Positions 46,935-59,600 of a DNA stretch of 64,000 nucleotides are shown here, one piece after another (the first letter of the stretch is position 1; each line of letters begins with the position of its first letter). The notes below the pieces were generated by a model that had not been told where the DNA came from, did not search any database, and saw nothing but the letters and a program-made list of their open reading frames with translations. The stretch is from NCBI RefSeq assembly GCF_016808335.1, contig NC_053153.1, positions 12,597,033 to 12,661,032 of the forward strand, read 5' to 3'. Origin of the DNA: Panicum virgatum. Taxonomy: Eukaryota; Streptophyta; Magnoliopsida; Poales; Poaceae. The position numbers and the translations under genes are program-made.

Positions 46935-47278
46935 CAGGCTCTGTTTAGATCATAACCCGTAAATCTTGTAAACGCAAAAAAAGTCGTATCGAATGCTTGG
47001 ACACATGCATGAGTACTAAATGAAGTCTATTTACAAAACTTTTTGCATAGATGAGTTGTAAATCGCGAGACGAATCTAATGAGCCTACTTAATCTATGAT
47101 TTGCAACAGTGATGCTACAATAACCATCCGCTAATTATGGATTAATTAGCATCATTAGATTCGTCTCGCGATTTACAACCCATCTGTGCAAAAAAATTTG
47201 TAAATAAACTTCATTTAGTACTTCAAATTAACAAGATTCCGTCCCAAAAATTTTTTTGGGTTCTATCTAAACACATCC
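46935..47278. mobile_element. MITE copy 2 (about 344 bp), inverted relative to copy 1
   Basis: The ends CAGGCTCTGTTTAGAT and ATCTAAACACATCCTG are imperfect inverted repeats. The interior has two inverted blocks (AAATCGCGAGACGAATCTAATGA and its complement around 47150-47180), so the element can fold on itself. It is the same family as 44530-44870. No clear target duplication was found. Confidence 0.65.
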
Positions 47279-48690
47279 TGATATGCCTAATCCTCTAGCC
47301 CGGCCTGATTGATTGGTCCCAATCCAGTTGAAGTCCATGTCAAGGGCATCACAAGGTCAGACAAGAGGGCCCCTGCCACAAACTATCTTGTCAATTCTTC
47401 CTCCATCACGCACCGTTTCCAAGCACTGTTCCTTCATGAATGCATGAGATACGCATACACATATACTAATAGTACACTGTCACTGACGTGATAGGCTTGC
47501 ATATCATATCCGGTCAACGTTGCTTCTCCCATCTTCACACCCTAGATCCAGGAGGGCAAAGGCAGCACACCACAGCATGCGTCTCCACTATTATTAATCT
47601 AATTTACATCATAATAACTTAATAAGAGAAAAAAAATTCATGTCACGTTTGTTAGGTTGATCCCTAACGACTGAAGCACCGATGGATGATTAGACAGATT
47701 CAGCATGGGATCGACGCCACCTAAAACGAGAGCACTCCCCCCTGGGGAGGATCATGTGAAGGAGCCTTTTGAATTATTATAGTCAGTGACCAACCATGTG
47801 GCCGATTCATGCAAACTGACAGAGACGTCTGAACAATTTGCAGAAATTTTAAGGCTCCCTAATCAGCTCCGGGACGAATCTATCGCAGGACCTTCTGCCC
47901 GGGCGATGGAGCAAATGAGCACTACTGGTATACGTGCATCCCGCTCTACACAAAAAGGAAAGGGAACCCCCATCTGCATAAAGTGAGAGCTTAGAGAGGT
48001 TGGTTGGTGGTGTTGATGCAAAAAGATTCAGTTCAATCGAGTGTCATCAGCTGCATAACAATCATGCTCGTGAGCAGGTGGTAAACAATGCATGAAGCCA
48101 GACCGGCACTTAGATTCCAATCTGAGCGAGAGCAAAACGAGCGATTAAATTAAACCGCGGATGGTTTGTGCAAATTCAGAAATTCTGCTTGTTACCTCGA
48201 TTCAGCCCTCTGTCAGTTGCAGCAAAGATTAAAAGCAGCAGCATGTCTGCCTGAACTTTCGTAGGGGGCGGCGACGATCCGAGTTAGGCAAGGTGTATTG
48301 TTCGACCCATAACTTTTTCGAGGGAGACAGGGAAGGGGTGGGTACCAAAAGAGACGGCATCGCTTTGCGTGTTTCCATGTGCCAAGGAACCTCAATAATG
48401 CCTGGCCTATCTATCTAGCTCCCTCCCTCTCACGCTCAGTTTGCTCGCCGCTCGCCGGACGCAGCCGTGCTAACAACTTCTGGCTCGCCGCCTGTCTCCC
48501 TCCGGGACAAACAGTCTCCAACAACTACCAATGCAATACGCCCCCACGATCCATGCACCAAACCCGGCCGCTCTGGTCCAGACGTCCAGTGATCCTTCGA
48601 TCCAAGTTGGGGGCATCCGGTTGGGCGTCTGGCTGGAAAGGTCAATGCCATCGCTCCCTCTCGCTTTCCTGGTCTTCTACTCTTCTGCCG

Positions 48691-48756
<66 letters not shown>

Positions 48757-49801
48757 GTAGTCCTGTCAATGTCGTCTCACTCTCACCAGAAGATAGGACG
48801 ACAGTTTGAGAGGAAATTCAGGGTTTGCCCAGTTGTATCCAAAATAATTTACTTCCTTTGTCCCTGCTAGAGAAATGCCTTTCAGAGCACCAAGTGGTGG
48901 AATAACACTCGAATGCTCCCGCGAATCTCCAACGGTGAAAGTGTAGTGTTGGAAATACTTACAAGAAAGCAGATTGTCGAAACATGATAAGGGTCAAACA
49001 CGTCGCTAAGCAGCACTGCTTCAGAAACCTCACAAATGCATCCAAAAACTCTACCACACAAGGTCCTTAAGTTTGTCGTGGAGCATCATCCATCTATGCA
49101 AATTGTAAAACTAATTGACATTGTCGTATAAATCTCAAAGCCAAACCACCTCATTTTTTTATGAAATAGGAGGAGTTTGCACCCTACTGGTTATAAATTA
49201 AAACCAAACTACCTCATTATGATAAACAAATCTAAGATCTCCGATTTCTAATTTACGAGTTTATAGACCTGGATGACACTCCGCGGGAGCGATCCATGCT
49301 CTTCACTCAACTGCAGGCTTACTCGCGACCAGTCAGTGACCACGACGACAGGGACGGCGGCACCACTTGGCCACCCACTCGGCCAAGGAATTTCGCCTTG
49401 CGGGCGACCACCATACCATACTACTACGTGCAGCCAGCCATGATCAGCTTCAGATCGGCCCAGCCCCGACCTCACCCGCCTCCTCGAGTCGCTTTCAAAA
49501 AACTAGGGATGGCATGGCAGCATGAAGAAGCTGGTGCGCAAGATCGCCAGCAGGGACCCGGACGTAATAAAAAGTTGAGTCAGGGTGGCGTATGGAAAAC
49601 AAAAAAGAAGAAGAGAAAAATCCCCAGCTGCCCCCCGTGACCGACTGCCGTTGTGCTGGGCCTTTTTATAAGCCGGTAGGCATGATGCTCCTCTCATTAC
49701 TGACAGGCGCCAGAGACCAGAAGCAGCAGCCACCAGGGGCAGGGGGCGCGCTCGTCTCCCCCGGGGAAGAAGAAGAAGAAGCAGGCGGCGACCGGGCGAG
49801 A
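47279..49801. other. Intergenic and upstream region of the NPF transporter gene
   Basis: No coding exon was found. The region contains a (TC)31 microsatellite at 48693-48754, and the last few hundred bases lead into the transporter gene. An upstream in-frame ATG at 49592 would extend the transporter by 70 residues, but the added sequence is not conserved-looking. Confidence 0.45.
48693..48754. repeat. (TC)31 microsatellite
   Basis: A 62-bp uninterrupted TC dinucleotide run, about 1.1 kb before the transporter start codon. Such CT tracts are frequent in plant promoters and are length-variable. Confidence 0.95.
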
Positions 49802-52800
49802 ATGCGTGCCGGCGGGCGGGAGGACGAGGAGGCGTCGCGGAAGCTCAAGAGCATGGACGTGGACAAGGCGGAGAACGGCGGCGGCGGCGCCGGGGAGGAG
49901 AGCCCGCGGCCCGCCGTCAAGTACTACGGCTGGAAGGCCATGCCCTTCATCATCGGTGCGCGCTCTCTCTCCCCCCCTCTTGCTGGCGTCGCGTCGTGCG
50001 GCGGCGTGTGGTAATCCAATGGTGGCCTGGAGGCTGAGATGGGAATCGCGGCGGCAGGGAACGAGACGTTCGAGAAGCTGGGGACGCTGGGCACGTCGGC
50101 GAACCTGCTGGTGTACCTGACGCAGGTGTTCCACATGCGGAGCGTGGACGCGGCCACCCTCCTCAACGGGCTCAACGGCACCACCAGCCTGGCCCCCATC
50201 ATCGGCGCCTTCCTCTCCGACGCCTACCTCGGCCGCTACCTCGCGCTCGCCATCGCCTCCGTCGCCTCCCTCATCGTAAGTACTGGAACAACCTTGCTCC
50301 TGTCGTCCTTCGCTTGCCTGCTTTATTTATTGCTCCTCGCCGCCGGATTCGCGGTGGTCTGGAATCCGATTGCTCGCTGGGGGTTGACCGACTCGCCGCC
50401 GCGCGCGGCCAGATTCAGTTTCCACTTGGCCATTGGAGATGACGGTGGTGGGGTTGGTGGCCTCTGGAGATCGATGAGTTGGACTCAGTCTCCAGCCGCC
50501 GAGCTGTTCTTCCTTTGTTTTCTCCCCCCACCTCCCTTTAGCCGCTGGAGACGACGACGATGGGCGGCACATGGACCGAGCGCCCACGTGCTCGCTCGCC
50601 GGCTCGTGGTCACTGCTACCTCCAGAGAATTTCTTTCCCCGCCTCCTCCCCTTCCCAACACGAATGTAATGTACGTGGGAGATCTGGGAGGCGAAGAAGT
50701 AATTAGCAGCACGCCGTGCGCGCTAATCATGGTGTCAGCACGAGGCCGGCTGTAGCTGAAGTTTCAGGCCATTTACTGACCGGAAGAGACTTGAAGCTGC
50801 ACCGCTCCAGAAGTCCAGATCCGGCGGCGAATCCTGCTGGTTAGTTCGAGTGCGAATTTAGGATTATCATGAGTGGTCTTTTTAGGTGCGGTGTTTGAAG
50901 TTGTCTTTGACGCTAATTTAGGCGGAGAGTGTACGGAGGAGCAGCTACCAAACCACGCGTCGTCTTAACGGGTCAAATTAGTGGTTGGATTACCGGTGGT
51001 GTTGGAGGCACGTCGCCGGATTTCTCCCACCGATCAGTGCTGACGGGTTCAGCTCACGTAGTAGCAGCAGTACTGCTACTACCAACATCTTAGCACATTT
51101 ACTTATTCGCCCACCAGGAGACCATACGCATCTCCCATGCGTAGCATAGCAGCATATACGGTTGTTAGGATTCCACCTCTTTTTCATTCCAGTCCGCAGA
51201 AGCTTCCATTCCATGCTGCATGCTGCTTGCTGCGTCTTTTGCCAAAAAAGGAAAAAAAAGGGGCGCAAGATAATTATTTTTTTTAATAAAATCAGGTGAA
51301 GATAATTAGCGAGACCAAGCAAATTGATTCCTCTCACACCCAACACGGTGCCGGAGCCAAAATATCGTAACTAGCATTAACTAGCTAGCATTAGCACTCC
51401 ACGCCACACATAACCCCCACGTAGTTAGCCTGTACTAGGTTGTAGCCCTGCATTACTAACATGCATGCTCTCTGTCCTTTAATGACAGAAAGCGCATGCG
51501 TGCACATCCATACCAACCAAGGGGCAAATTAAACTAACCTAAAAGAGTTGCTTTTAGCAGGGGACACATGATTAGCGCCGCGCTAACCCGTATTGTAGTG
51601 CCCCTAACTGTCCCACTTTTTTATCCCCTGGGCGCGCATGCGGCTTGCTAGCTAGCTGCCACCCACTACGTTAGTAGCAACGATGATTGGTGCTACGACA
51701 CCTGCTGGTACTATGAGACTATGGGTAGAAAGATGATGATGCCCCAGGCGCCCAAAGCAAGGTTGATTTTACTCATGCAAGCGGGATCAAAATGGTAACT
51801 TTTTTCTGTAAAAAAAAAAGCGAATTGGATCGCCTTGCGTCGCCGTGCAGCGAAGTGGACGTGTCCCCGTCCATCCTAGTACTAGCTAGCCAGATGTTTA
51901 CGCCTCGTCGACCAAACGAATCATTCGTTTGGATGGATGGATGGGTTCTCGTCACTCACGCACCGAACGCACTACACCTGCACGCCACCCGCGACGCGAG
52001 GCGCGCAAAATGAGCAGCCGCGCGAGTGCGACACTGCGACTACCAAGTGCTGTAGGAGGATTGCACAGCGGAGCCACACGTACAGTACAGACCTGAACCC
52101 GGCCGGCAGACCTAGAGCTAGTAGCCAGGTAACGACGCTCGGCAGGACACTGCAGCTGGGGATCCGTCCTTACACCACGCATGCTGACTGAACCGTCACA
52201 AGCCGACACGCGCGGCTGATCCTTCCTTCCCCCCGTCGCCGCCGGCGGCGCCCTTATCCGATCCGGCCGGACAGGCGGCGAGGCGCACCAAACCCGTCGC
52301 CACAAGTCGCGCAAGTGGGCGGGGACACCGGGTGGAGCCGTCGGAGATGGGCTCGTCGGTGGAGCTGCTTCTCCGAAGTGGCGGCCGCCTGCTGGTTGCT
52401 GCCGCCCTGCCGTGTGGTGTGCGCCGTAGTGCGCGGTAGCCCTGGACGCTAGCTCCATCACTAGAGGCAAATATCTCCGGCGATCCCCTGCTTGCCGATG
52501 CCGAAAGCGACGGGTCTCTCTCGCACCCGGACCGGTACGTGGGTAGATCGATGATGCCGGAAGCAGGACATCAGCCACGAACGCTGCCGCACTCAGGTCC
52601 CTTCACCACCACCTGAGAAACCTGGCCACAACTCACGGGCGCCAGCCACCACCGCGAGCTCATCCCGGTGAGATCCGGGGGGCTCTTTCGCGCGGCTCGA
52701 CAGGGAGAGCAACTCCCACCCCCGGGGGTAGGATCGCATCGTAGTCGCAGCGCTGCGCCGGTGTCGGTCGGTTCCCCCTTCCACTCTTCCAGAAACGTTC

Positions 52801-55631
52801 GTGTTATGGGTTTGCTTTGCTTGCTGGTGGCGTGGTGAAGCTCCTGGTCTGGTCCCCCACCGGCCGCCGGGTGTGATGGTGGAGTGGGGCAGCCGGGGTT
52901 GGGGGATGCGGGGCCACGATCGAGACGAGGGCGGCCTCGCGCCGCCCGGGGGGTTTTGTTCGCTTGCGACGCGCCGACGCGCGTGCGCGCTCGCTCGTGT
53001 GGAACGGTGGGAAGTGGGCGGGGGCCGACACGACGCGCGTGGCGTGCCGCGTGCGTGGTGCCGAGCGAGCGGTGGCGTCGGAGCCTTGCACGGCAGGGGT
53101 GGGTGGGTGGTGGGCACTTGGGGGCAGGGCGTGTCGGTGTGCTCCGGCGGCGGCTCGGCGCGCAACGTGCGGTGGGAACGCGTGAGGGGCTGTCTGGACA
53201 CGGGACCCGGGCAACGGCTATACAGCAACGCGCGCGCAGCCGGATCACGTGATGCGGGCCGCCACGATCAGAAACCAAGCTTCCAACTCCCCTGGTGCCA
53301 TGAATCAGGCGGTTCTCATGTCGAATCGAGAGGCCGCCATGTGTATGGGTGGTAAAGGGCCCAACATTTTGAACTAGAAAATCTAAGGATCGGGTCCTAA
53401 AAAGACCGGGCTCTAAATATATGTATTTTTGAACTAAAAATTTTAAGGACTTTATTGGGCTGTGAAGAGGTCATTAGGGCCATGGCCCATTACCACCCCT
53501 AGCCATGTGCGGCCGGATGGTCCGGCCACCTTGTCCGTGTCCGTCGGCGTTGAGACTGCCAGCTCGCGCTGTAGCCGCACGATCGCAGAGCGGGGAGACG
53601 AGATGGAGCCACCGGGATTGACCCACTTGCTCGTTCTGTTCGTGGGCCGTGACACTGGGAGAGCAGTACACAAGCGTGCAGGTGCAGGTCGCCTACGATG
53701 CAGAGCCGATGCCACGTTCAGATCGCCACCATGGTCCATTACAATTCCCCGTGCAGGAACATGCCGTGTCGCCGTGTCGCCTTGCTCTGGAGACTGCAGG
53801 GTGGGCGGTTTCAATGGGCCACGGGGGAGGATGAGGATGGGTTGGGCTCGGGCCGAACCAAAAGGAGATCGAGAATGGGCCTGGCCTGATCATGAATTCC
53901 ATCACACGGATGTCCTCGGTGGGTCATGAGCCCAAGCCCATGACCAAAGTGATTGCCGTAAACCACCTATCCCCAAAGGCCCAAACTCGTCACTTTACTC
54001 AGGTTTTGCGGTACCAGTCGGGTAGCAAGTAATCTGCTTCCGTTCAAAAAAAAAAAAGTAACCTGCTTCCGTTCAAAAAAAAGAAGAAGAATCAAGTAAT
54101 CTGCTTGACTGCTTCGACGCATGGGGAAATCGTGTTTCTAAAGTGTTCAAGATTTTTCTTTTGAGTGTTCCCTTCCCTCCTATTTCCAAGTCGGTTTGCT
54201 CACCTGTTTCTTCCATGCATCATCGACCAGGGGATGTTCCTGCTGACGCTGACGGCGGGCGCGGACAGCCTGCACCCGGCGGAATGCCCCGCGGCGGACG
54301 GGCCATGCGGGAACAAGGCGTCCTCGTACCAGCTCGCGGTGCTCTTCATGGCCTTCGCGTTCCTGGTGCTGGGCTCGGCGGGCATCCGCCCCTGCAGCAT
54401 GCCCTTCGGCGCCGACCAGTTCAACCCCCACACCGAGTCCGGCCGGCGCGGCATCAACAGCTTCTTCAACTGGTACTATTTCACCTTCACCGCCGCCATG
54501 ATGATCTCGGCCACCGTCATCATCTACGTCCAGAGCAACGTCAGCTGGCCCATCGGGCTCGGCATCCCCACGGCGCTCATGTTCCTCGCCTGCGTGCTCT
54601 TCTTCATGGGCACCAAGCTGTACGTGCGGGTCACCCCCGAGGGGAGCCCCTTCACCAGCGTCGTGCAGGTGCTGGGGGCCGCGCTCAAGAAGCGGTCGCT
54701 GAAGCAGCCCAAGGACCCGAAGCAGGACCTCTTCGACCCGCCGCACACCAGCGCCATGGTCACCAAGCTCGCGCACACGGACCAGTTCCGGTGCCTCGAC
54801 AAGGCGGCCATCGTGGCGTCCCCCGAGGAGGTGCGCCCGGGCGGCGCCGCGCCGGCGGACCCGTGGAGGCTCTGCAGCGTGCAGCAGGTGGAGGAGGTGA
54901 AGTGCCTCATCCGCATCGCGCCGGTGTGGTCGACGGGGATCATCTACTACGTGGCCGTAGTGCAGCAGTCCACCTACGTGGTGCTCGGCGCCCTGCAGTC
55001 CGACCGCCGCCTCGGCAACTTCCACATCCCCGCCGCGTCCTTCACCGTCTTCGCCATGCTCGCGCAGACGCTCTGGATCCCCTTCTACGACCGCCTGCTG
55101 CTGCCCAGGCTCCGGAAGATGACCGGCAAGGAGGAGGGGTTCACGCTGCTCCAGCGCCAGGGCATCGGCATCGTGCTCTCCACCGTCGCCATGGTCATCT
55201 CGGCAATCGTCGAGGACAGGCGCCGCGCCATCGCGCTGAGCCAGCCCACGCTGGGCACCACCATCACCGGCGGGGCCATCTCGGCCATGTCCAGCCTCTG
55301 GATGGTGCCGCAGCTCATGGTCCTGGGCCTGTCGGAGGCGTTCAACCTTATCAGCCAGATTGAGTTCTACTACAAGGAGATCCCCGAGCACATGCGGAGC
55401 GTCGCGGGGGCGCTGGCCTTCTGCAACCTGGCGCTCGGCAACTACCTCAGCGGGTTCCTGGTGACCATCGTGCACCGGACGACGGGCTCCGGCCGCAACT
55501 GGCTGGCGCAAGACCTCAACAAGGGTCGGCTCGACCTCTTCTACTGGACCATAGCCGGCATCGGCGTCTTCAACTTCATCTACTTCGTCATCTGCGCCAG
55601 GTGGTACAGGTTCAAGGGGACCAGCAACTGA
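49802..55631 (+). CDS. NPF/POT-family proton-coupled transporter, NPF2 (NRT1.7-like) group, 590 aa
   Basis: Exons are 49802-49955, 50058-50275 and 54231-55631, with GT-AG introns and frame kept; the stop is TGA. Family traits seen: the TM1 motif NETFEK at 53-58 (ExxE[K/R], proton coupling), GAFLSDAYLGRY (MFS loop motif), GSAGIRPCSMPFGADQF, SFFNWYYFTFT, a cytosolic loop with QFRCLDKAA, WRLCSVQQVEEVKCLIRI at its end, then the second half of six membrane helices (FYDRLLLPRLRK, QLMVLGLSEAFNLISQIEFYY). Length suits the family (550-620). Members of the NPF2 group move nitrate, and some move glucosinolates or hormones; nitrate is the best guess. The start is uncertain: M18 (ATG 49853, A at -3 and G at +4) is an equally good start giving 573 aa. 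Intron 2 is 3.96 kb, unusually long. Confidence 0.92.
50276..54230 (+). other. Long intron 2 of the NPF transporter gene
   Basis: The donor is ATC|GTAAGT and the acceptor GACCAG|GGG. It contains one hAT-type MITE (53344-53501) and a GC-rich block at about 52200-53300 with overlapping open frames on both strands, none recognisable. A repeated AAGTAA(C/T)CTGCTTCCGTTCAAAAAA unit occurs near 54030-54085. Confidence 0.7.
53344..53501. mobile_element. hAT-type MITE (158 bp) in the NPF intron
   Basis: It starts TATGGGTGGTAAAGGGCC, and its other end read in reverse is TAGGGGTGGTAATGGGCC (16 of 18 matching). The flanks are a perfect 8-bp duplication gccatgtg (53336-53343 and 53502-53509). TAGGG-type ends with 8-bp duplications are characteristic of Ac-like hAT elements. 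Confidence 0.85.
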
Positions 55632-56642
55632 TCGCCCTGGGGAGGTGGATCATCGTCATCGCACGAGTGCAGACATCAATGAGCTCTGAGCTATGTGGTG
55701 ATGGAGACCTGGTTGGTTGCTTGGTTGGGTAATTATGTCATGGCCTTGGGAGAGCATGAGAAAAAAAAAGCGTGAGGCCCTGATAATTAATTTGTGAAAA
55801 TTTGTGTTTACAATAGTAGTTGTTCGATTATGCCTTTTCTTTTTGTTTATTGTAATTTTGTTACTGCTGCTTTCATTTGGATCTATAGGCTGATGAAAGA
55901 GAAGAAAGAAACAAAAGAGTTGGTTTCTTGTAAGTGGTTAAGCAGAAGTATAAATGGATGTCAAGATTAAATGAAAGTTCAAGCTCGGTTCCTAGCTTAT
56001 GATTGCAATTTGCAAGCACATATCCTTCAGTACGTACCACTAACCTGAATAAACGAATGCCTCCAAAGTTGTGCTGTTATCGGCCTCCATGCTGTCCACC
56101 TGATCAGAGTTTAAGAAGAATATTACACAGCACACATAATCGACAGAGATGAAACTGAACCCGAGATGTGTTTTACCTTGGCTGAAGAACAACTCTTCCC
56201 ACGGTAAAAGCAAGACCACTTCAAGCAACTCCTGACATTGGATTTTGAATCCTGCAAACGTATATATTACCTCGACACTGCAACCCTTGCAAGCAACAAT
56301 TGAACACTTCCAAGAATAGACCTGGAACAGACCGCTTTTCACAGCATATGTACACATACAAATTTGTTACACAAAATGAAGGTGAACCAACACCGGGGAA
56401 GAGGAAGAATGATGGGGAGAAAAGAATGGACAGCTACTTTCTTCTCCTATCTCAACGGGGTGACACATTCCGACAACACCCCACTGTTTATGTTGTACAC
56501 AACTATCTAAAAGTAAACGAAATCACCAAAGGCAAAGCTGACTAGTTACAAGGAGGGAAGGATCTAATCAGTTGGCATCAAATCATGTCGAGAACGATCT
56601 AGGCAACAATCTACAAAAATGCTATTAGGATGCAGCCTCAAG
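55632..56642. other. Intergenic between convergent NPF and FLO6-like genes
   Basis: About 1 kb shared by the 3' ends of two genes that face each other. It should hold both 3' UTRs and polyadenylation sites; AATTAATTTGTG and TTTGTTTATTGTAATTTT near 55785-55860 are plausible end signals for the transporter. No other gene was seen. Confidence 0.5.
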
Positions 56643-59600
56643 TCAAGTGACAACCAGAAGGTTGTTTTCATGCCCATTGTTGTACACAGTGGGACGCAGA
56701 GGATCATTCTTCCAGACACCATCAACAATGAACTTAATCTGAAGCAGAAATGGAAACAGTTAGTGGACATAATGAAACAGATAATTAGAGTAAAGGGCAG
56801 GCAATTACCTCATATCTACCTGGGTACAGCTTCAGGTTTAAGGTGAACATGCCTCTTTCTGATGTTCTTTCCAGCTTTCTCTGCCAACACATATAGTTAG
56901 ATAATAGGGTCGGTTGGATCCATGCCACTCCAATTTCACGAAGTTGGATTTCATGTTGAAATCCATGCCATTGAGTGGCATGATTTTCAACGTGAAACCC
57001 AATTTCACAGAGTTGTGGTGGCATGAATCGAATTTTCCCTAGATAATAACCCTTTGAAGTGAGAATATAGTGATGATTATGTACACAAGAATATTATCTT
57101 TCCAATATAAGAATATTATCATGCAAGAGTTACATATTGTGCCAGTGGATATCCTACATCTAACATGAGTTGCAAAAATCGACTTTGTATTCGTTGCATG
57201 AAAACAGGATCAAGCTATGCCTTTTGGATCAAAGTATGCTTTGGTCCTTGCAAGAACAAGGGCAATATGGATTGGTGAACCTCATTCTCATTGAACTCAG
57301 CAAGATTATACCACACATACTAACCATTACTCCATTATGAAAAGGCTAAAAATCCAGCACAACTATATAAAGATCTATTGTCCTATAGATAGTCCATGCA
57401 CATAAGCAATTCAACTGCTAATCACCAATAAACAGCACATATTTTTCATTATAGAATGTGACCGAAACAGCACTACTATGCACTATCATGACAAGCTCAC
57501 TTTTTGTTGGCACACGACCCAAAGCAGATATGCATATAATGCACTCATAAAGTTAGAAGTAAAAAGAATCTTCCAGATGAAAATATAAGTTGTTTTGGAC
57601 ACTGACACAATCTACAAGACAGAACTTTGACTAAAAATTTATATGGAAATGTCATATTGAAAATAAAGGGATTAAAGTACTTTTCATGATGCATCTACTA
57701 ACATCAATCTTGTGTTGCCAAATTGTCAATCTACCTAACTCACTGCGTATTAATTTTGCTGCATTCATTAACTCAGCAGGTTTATTTTTTTTCCTTTTTT
57801 AGCAGTTGAAATATTCCTATGAAGTAGGATTGACATATGAACATGCCAGCCATACAAGTTTTCAGGATGCAATTTCCATTTAAGAGTCTGTAACAACTGA
57901 TCATGCCTGAGCTTATTTTGTGATGTATTGACAACTATTAATCACACATCATACACGGTGCTAGCAGTAATTGCATTGATGGCACCCATACGAGAAGCAA
58001 CATAGTTTTGCATCATTTCTTTGACACCCTTAAATTTATTAGAATAAATTCAATAAAATACCAATGAGCAGAGTAAATATCTTGTAATTTATTAATAATT
58101 TTAATTTCTAAGACAAAACAGAAGGTTGGAGTAGGTATGTACTTGACTTGTCCAGCCATCAAAAGACCCAACCAATAAAACCTCTGAAGCAGGATTGGCC
58201 CACATGATACAAACAGTACGGAGCTCACTCAGGGCCTTCTCAACTTCATCAAGCCTCCTTTGTTTATCTTCAATTATTTTGTTCCTTTCACTAATGATGC
58301 CATAGATATTATAATAGATTAAGTTGGAGGGAATGAGATGAAATATGAAGCATAGATGATTAATTTGAGGGTATACATTATCTCAAGTGCCATCTTTCCT
58401 TCTAATACAGCTATTTTAGCCCGTATTGATCGTAGCTCCTCTTGAGCTTGCATTACCTTTGTTTCCTCAAATTCCCAATCATCAGAGATATCACCAACTA
58501 CAGTTGCTCCATTATCATTTGACTGGAAAAGGAAACAATGAAGCCGATTTATTCAGAAATACAAGAGTAATGCCATAATATAGATCAAAATGAGAAACAT
58601 CTCAGTGATGATAATTCAGGATGGTTCCTCTTGTTGGTGTATATGTGAGCCCATGTATAGAGGCCCATCTAGAGGCCCATGTATAGGATCTATATATCCC
58701 ACCCTTCTAGGGTTTGGAGGAATACAAGCCATTATTCTCTCCTACACCTCTGTCATCATTTGGCAACAGCAAAGCTGGATATTGACAGTGACAGACAACA
58801 ATGATAATGTCTCTAGAAACACCAACATGAATTCCATGATTATTACTGACAGGCAATTTGATTACTGTGCCTACTACTAACGGTAATATATTTCATAAAG
58901 CTGTAAAAGTCAACTCCAACCAGAAGTGAATATAACAAAACACCCAACATGGCAAGGGAGGATCGTCTAGTGTCTACTGCAATCTTTTTCCTCAAACACG
59001 CAGGAGAACTGCATATCATTGTATTGATAGAATAAGTGTTTACTGCAATCATTGTACACCTGCTTGCACTATCTTCTATTGGAAATATAGGTATTTATGA
59101 TGATGTCATCATTTACAGTGCAAAGGATTTGAAGGTACTCTTTATGTCTAGAGCAAGTATGAAGAAGGCAGGAGTCTTTGATGGTAATATATAAAGCATA
59201 TCAAAGCAGTGGATTCATGTGATTAAATGCTACTAAAAACATAACAATTTCAGAACAAGAAAAGAAAAGTGTATGGAAGTAGCACTTTAACAGTAACTAT
59301 ATAATATGAAGACATATACACACCATATTTGATAAAACTTTGTCAAATCTTGATCTTAACGTCTTGAGAGCAGCAGATAGGTCCAATTCCAGACTCTGAA
59401 GACGATAATGTATCTCATCTCTTTCAGAGTCTACACCATCACTAGGATAATCACTTGCAGCCACACCGTTGGATGATCTGTGAAAGTCATTTTGCACCAA
59501 TGCAGTGTCTAGTTCATCATATTGAGATAATCGTCCACTTCCAGTTGGTAGGACCTCAGCAGCTGCAGTAATTAAATATGTCAACAAGTAATATCTAACA

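Noticed and set aside
48379..48870. Frames encoding long Leu-Ser repeats
   Set aside because: They are translations of the (TC)31 microsatellite and have no gene structure.
52571..53355. Overlapping open frames of 120-235 codons on both strands in the GC-rich block of the NPF intron
   Set aside because: Frames on both strands are equally open, Arg/Pro/Gly-rich and without splice support or known motifs. This is typical of high-GC DNA and not of a gene.
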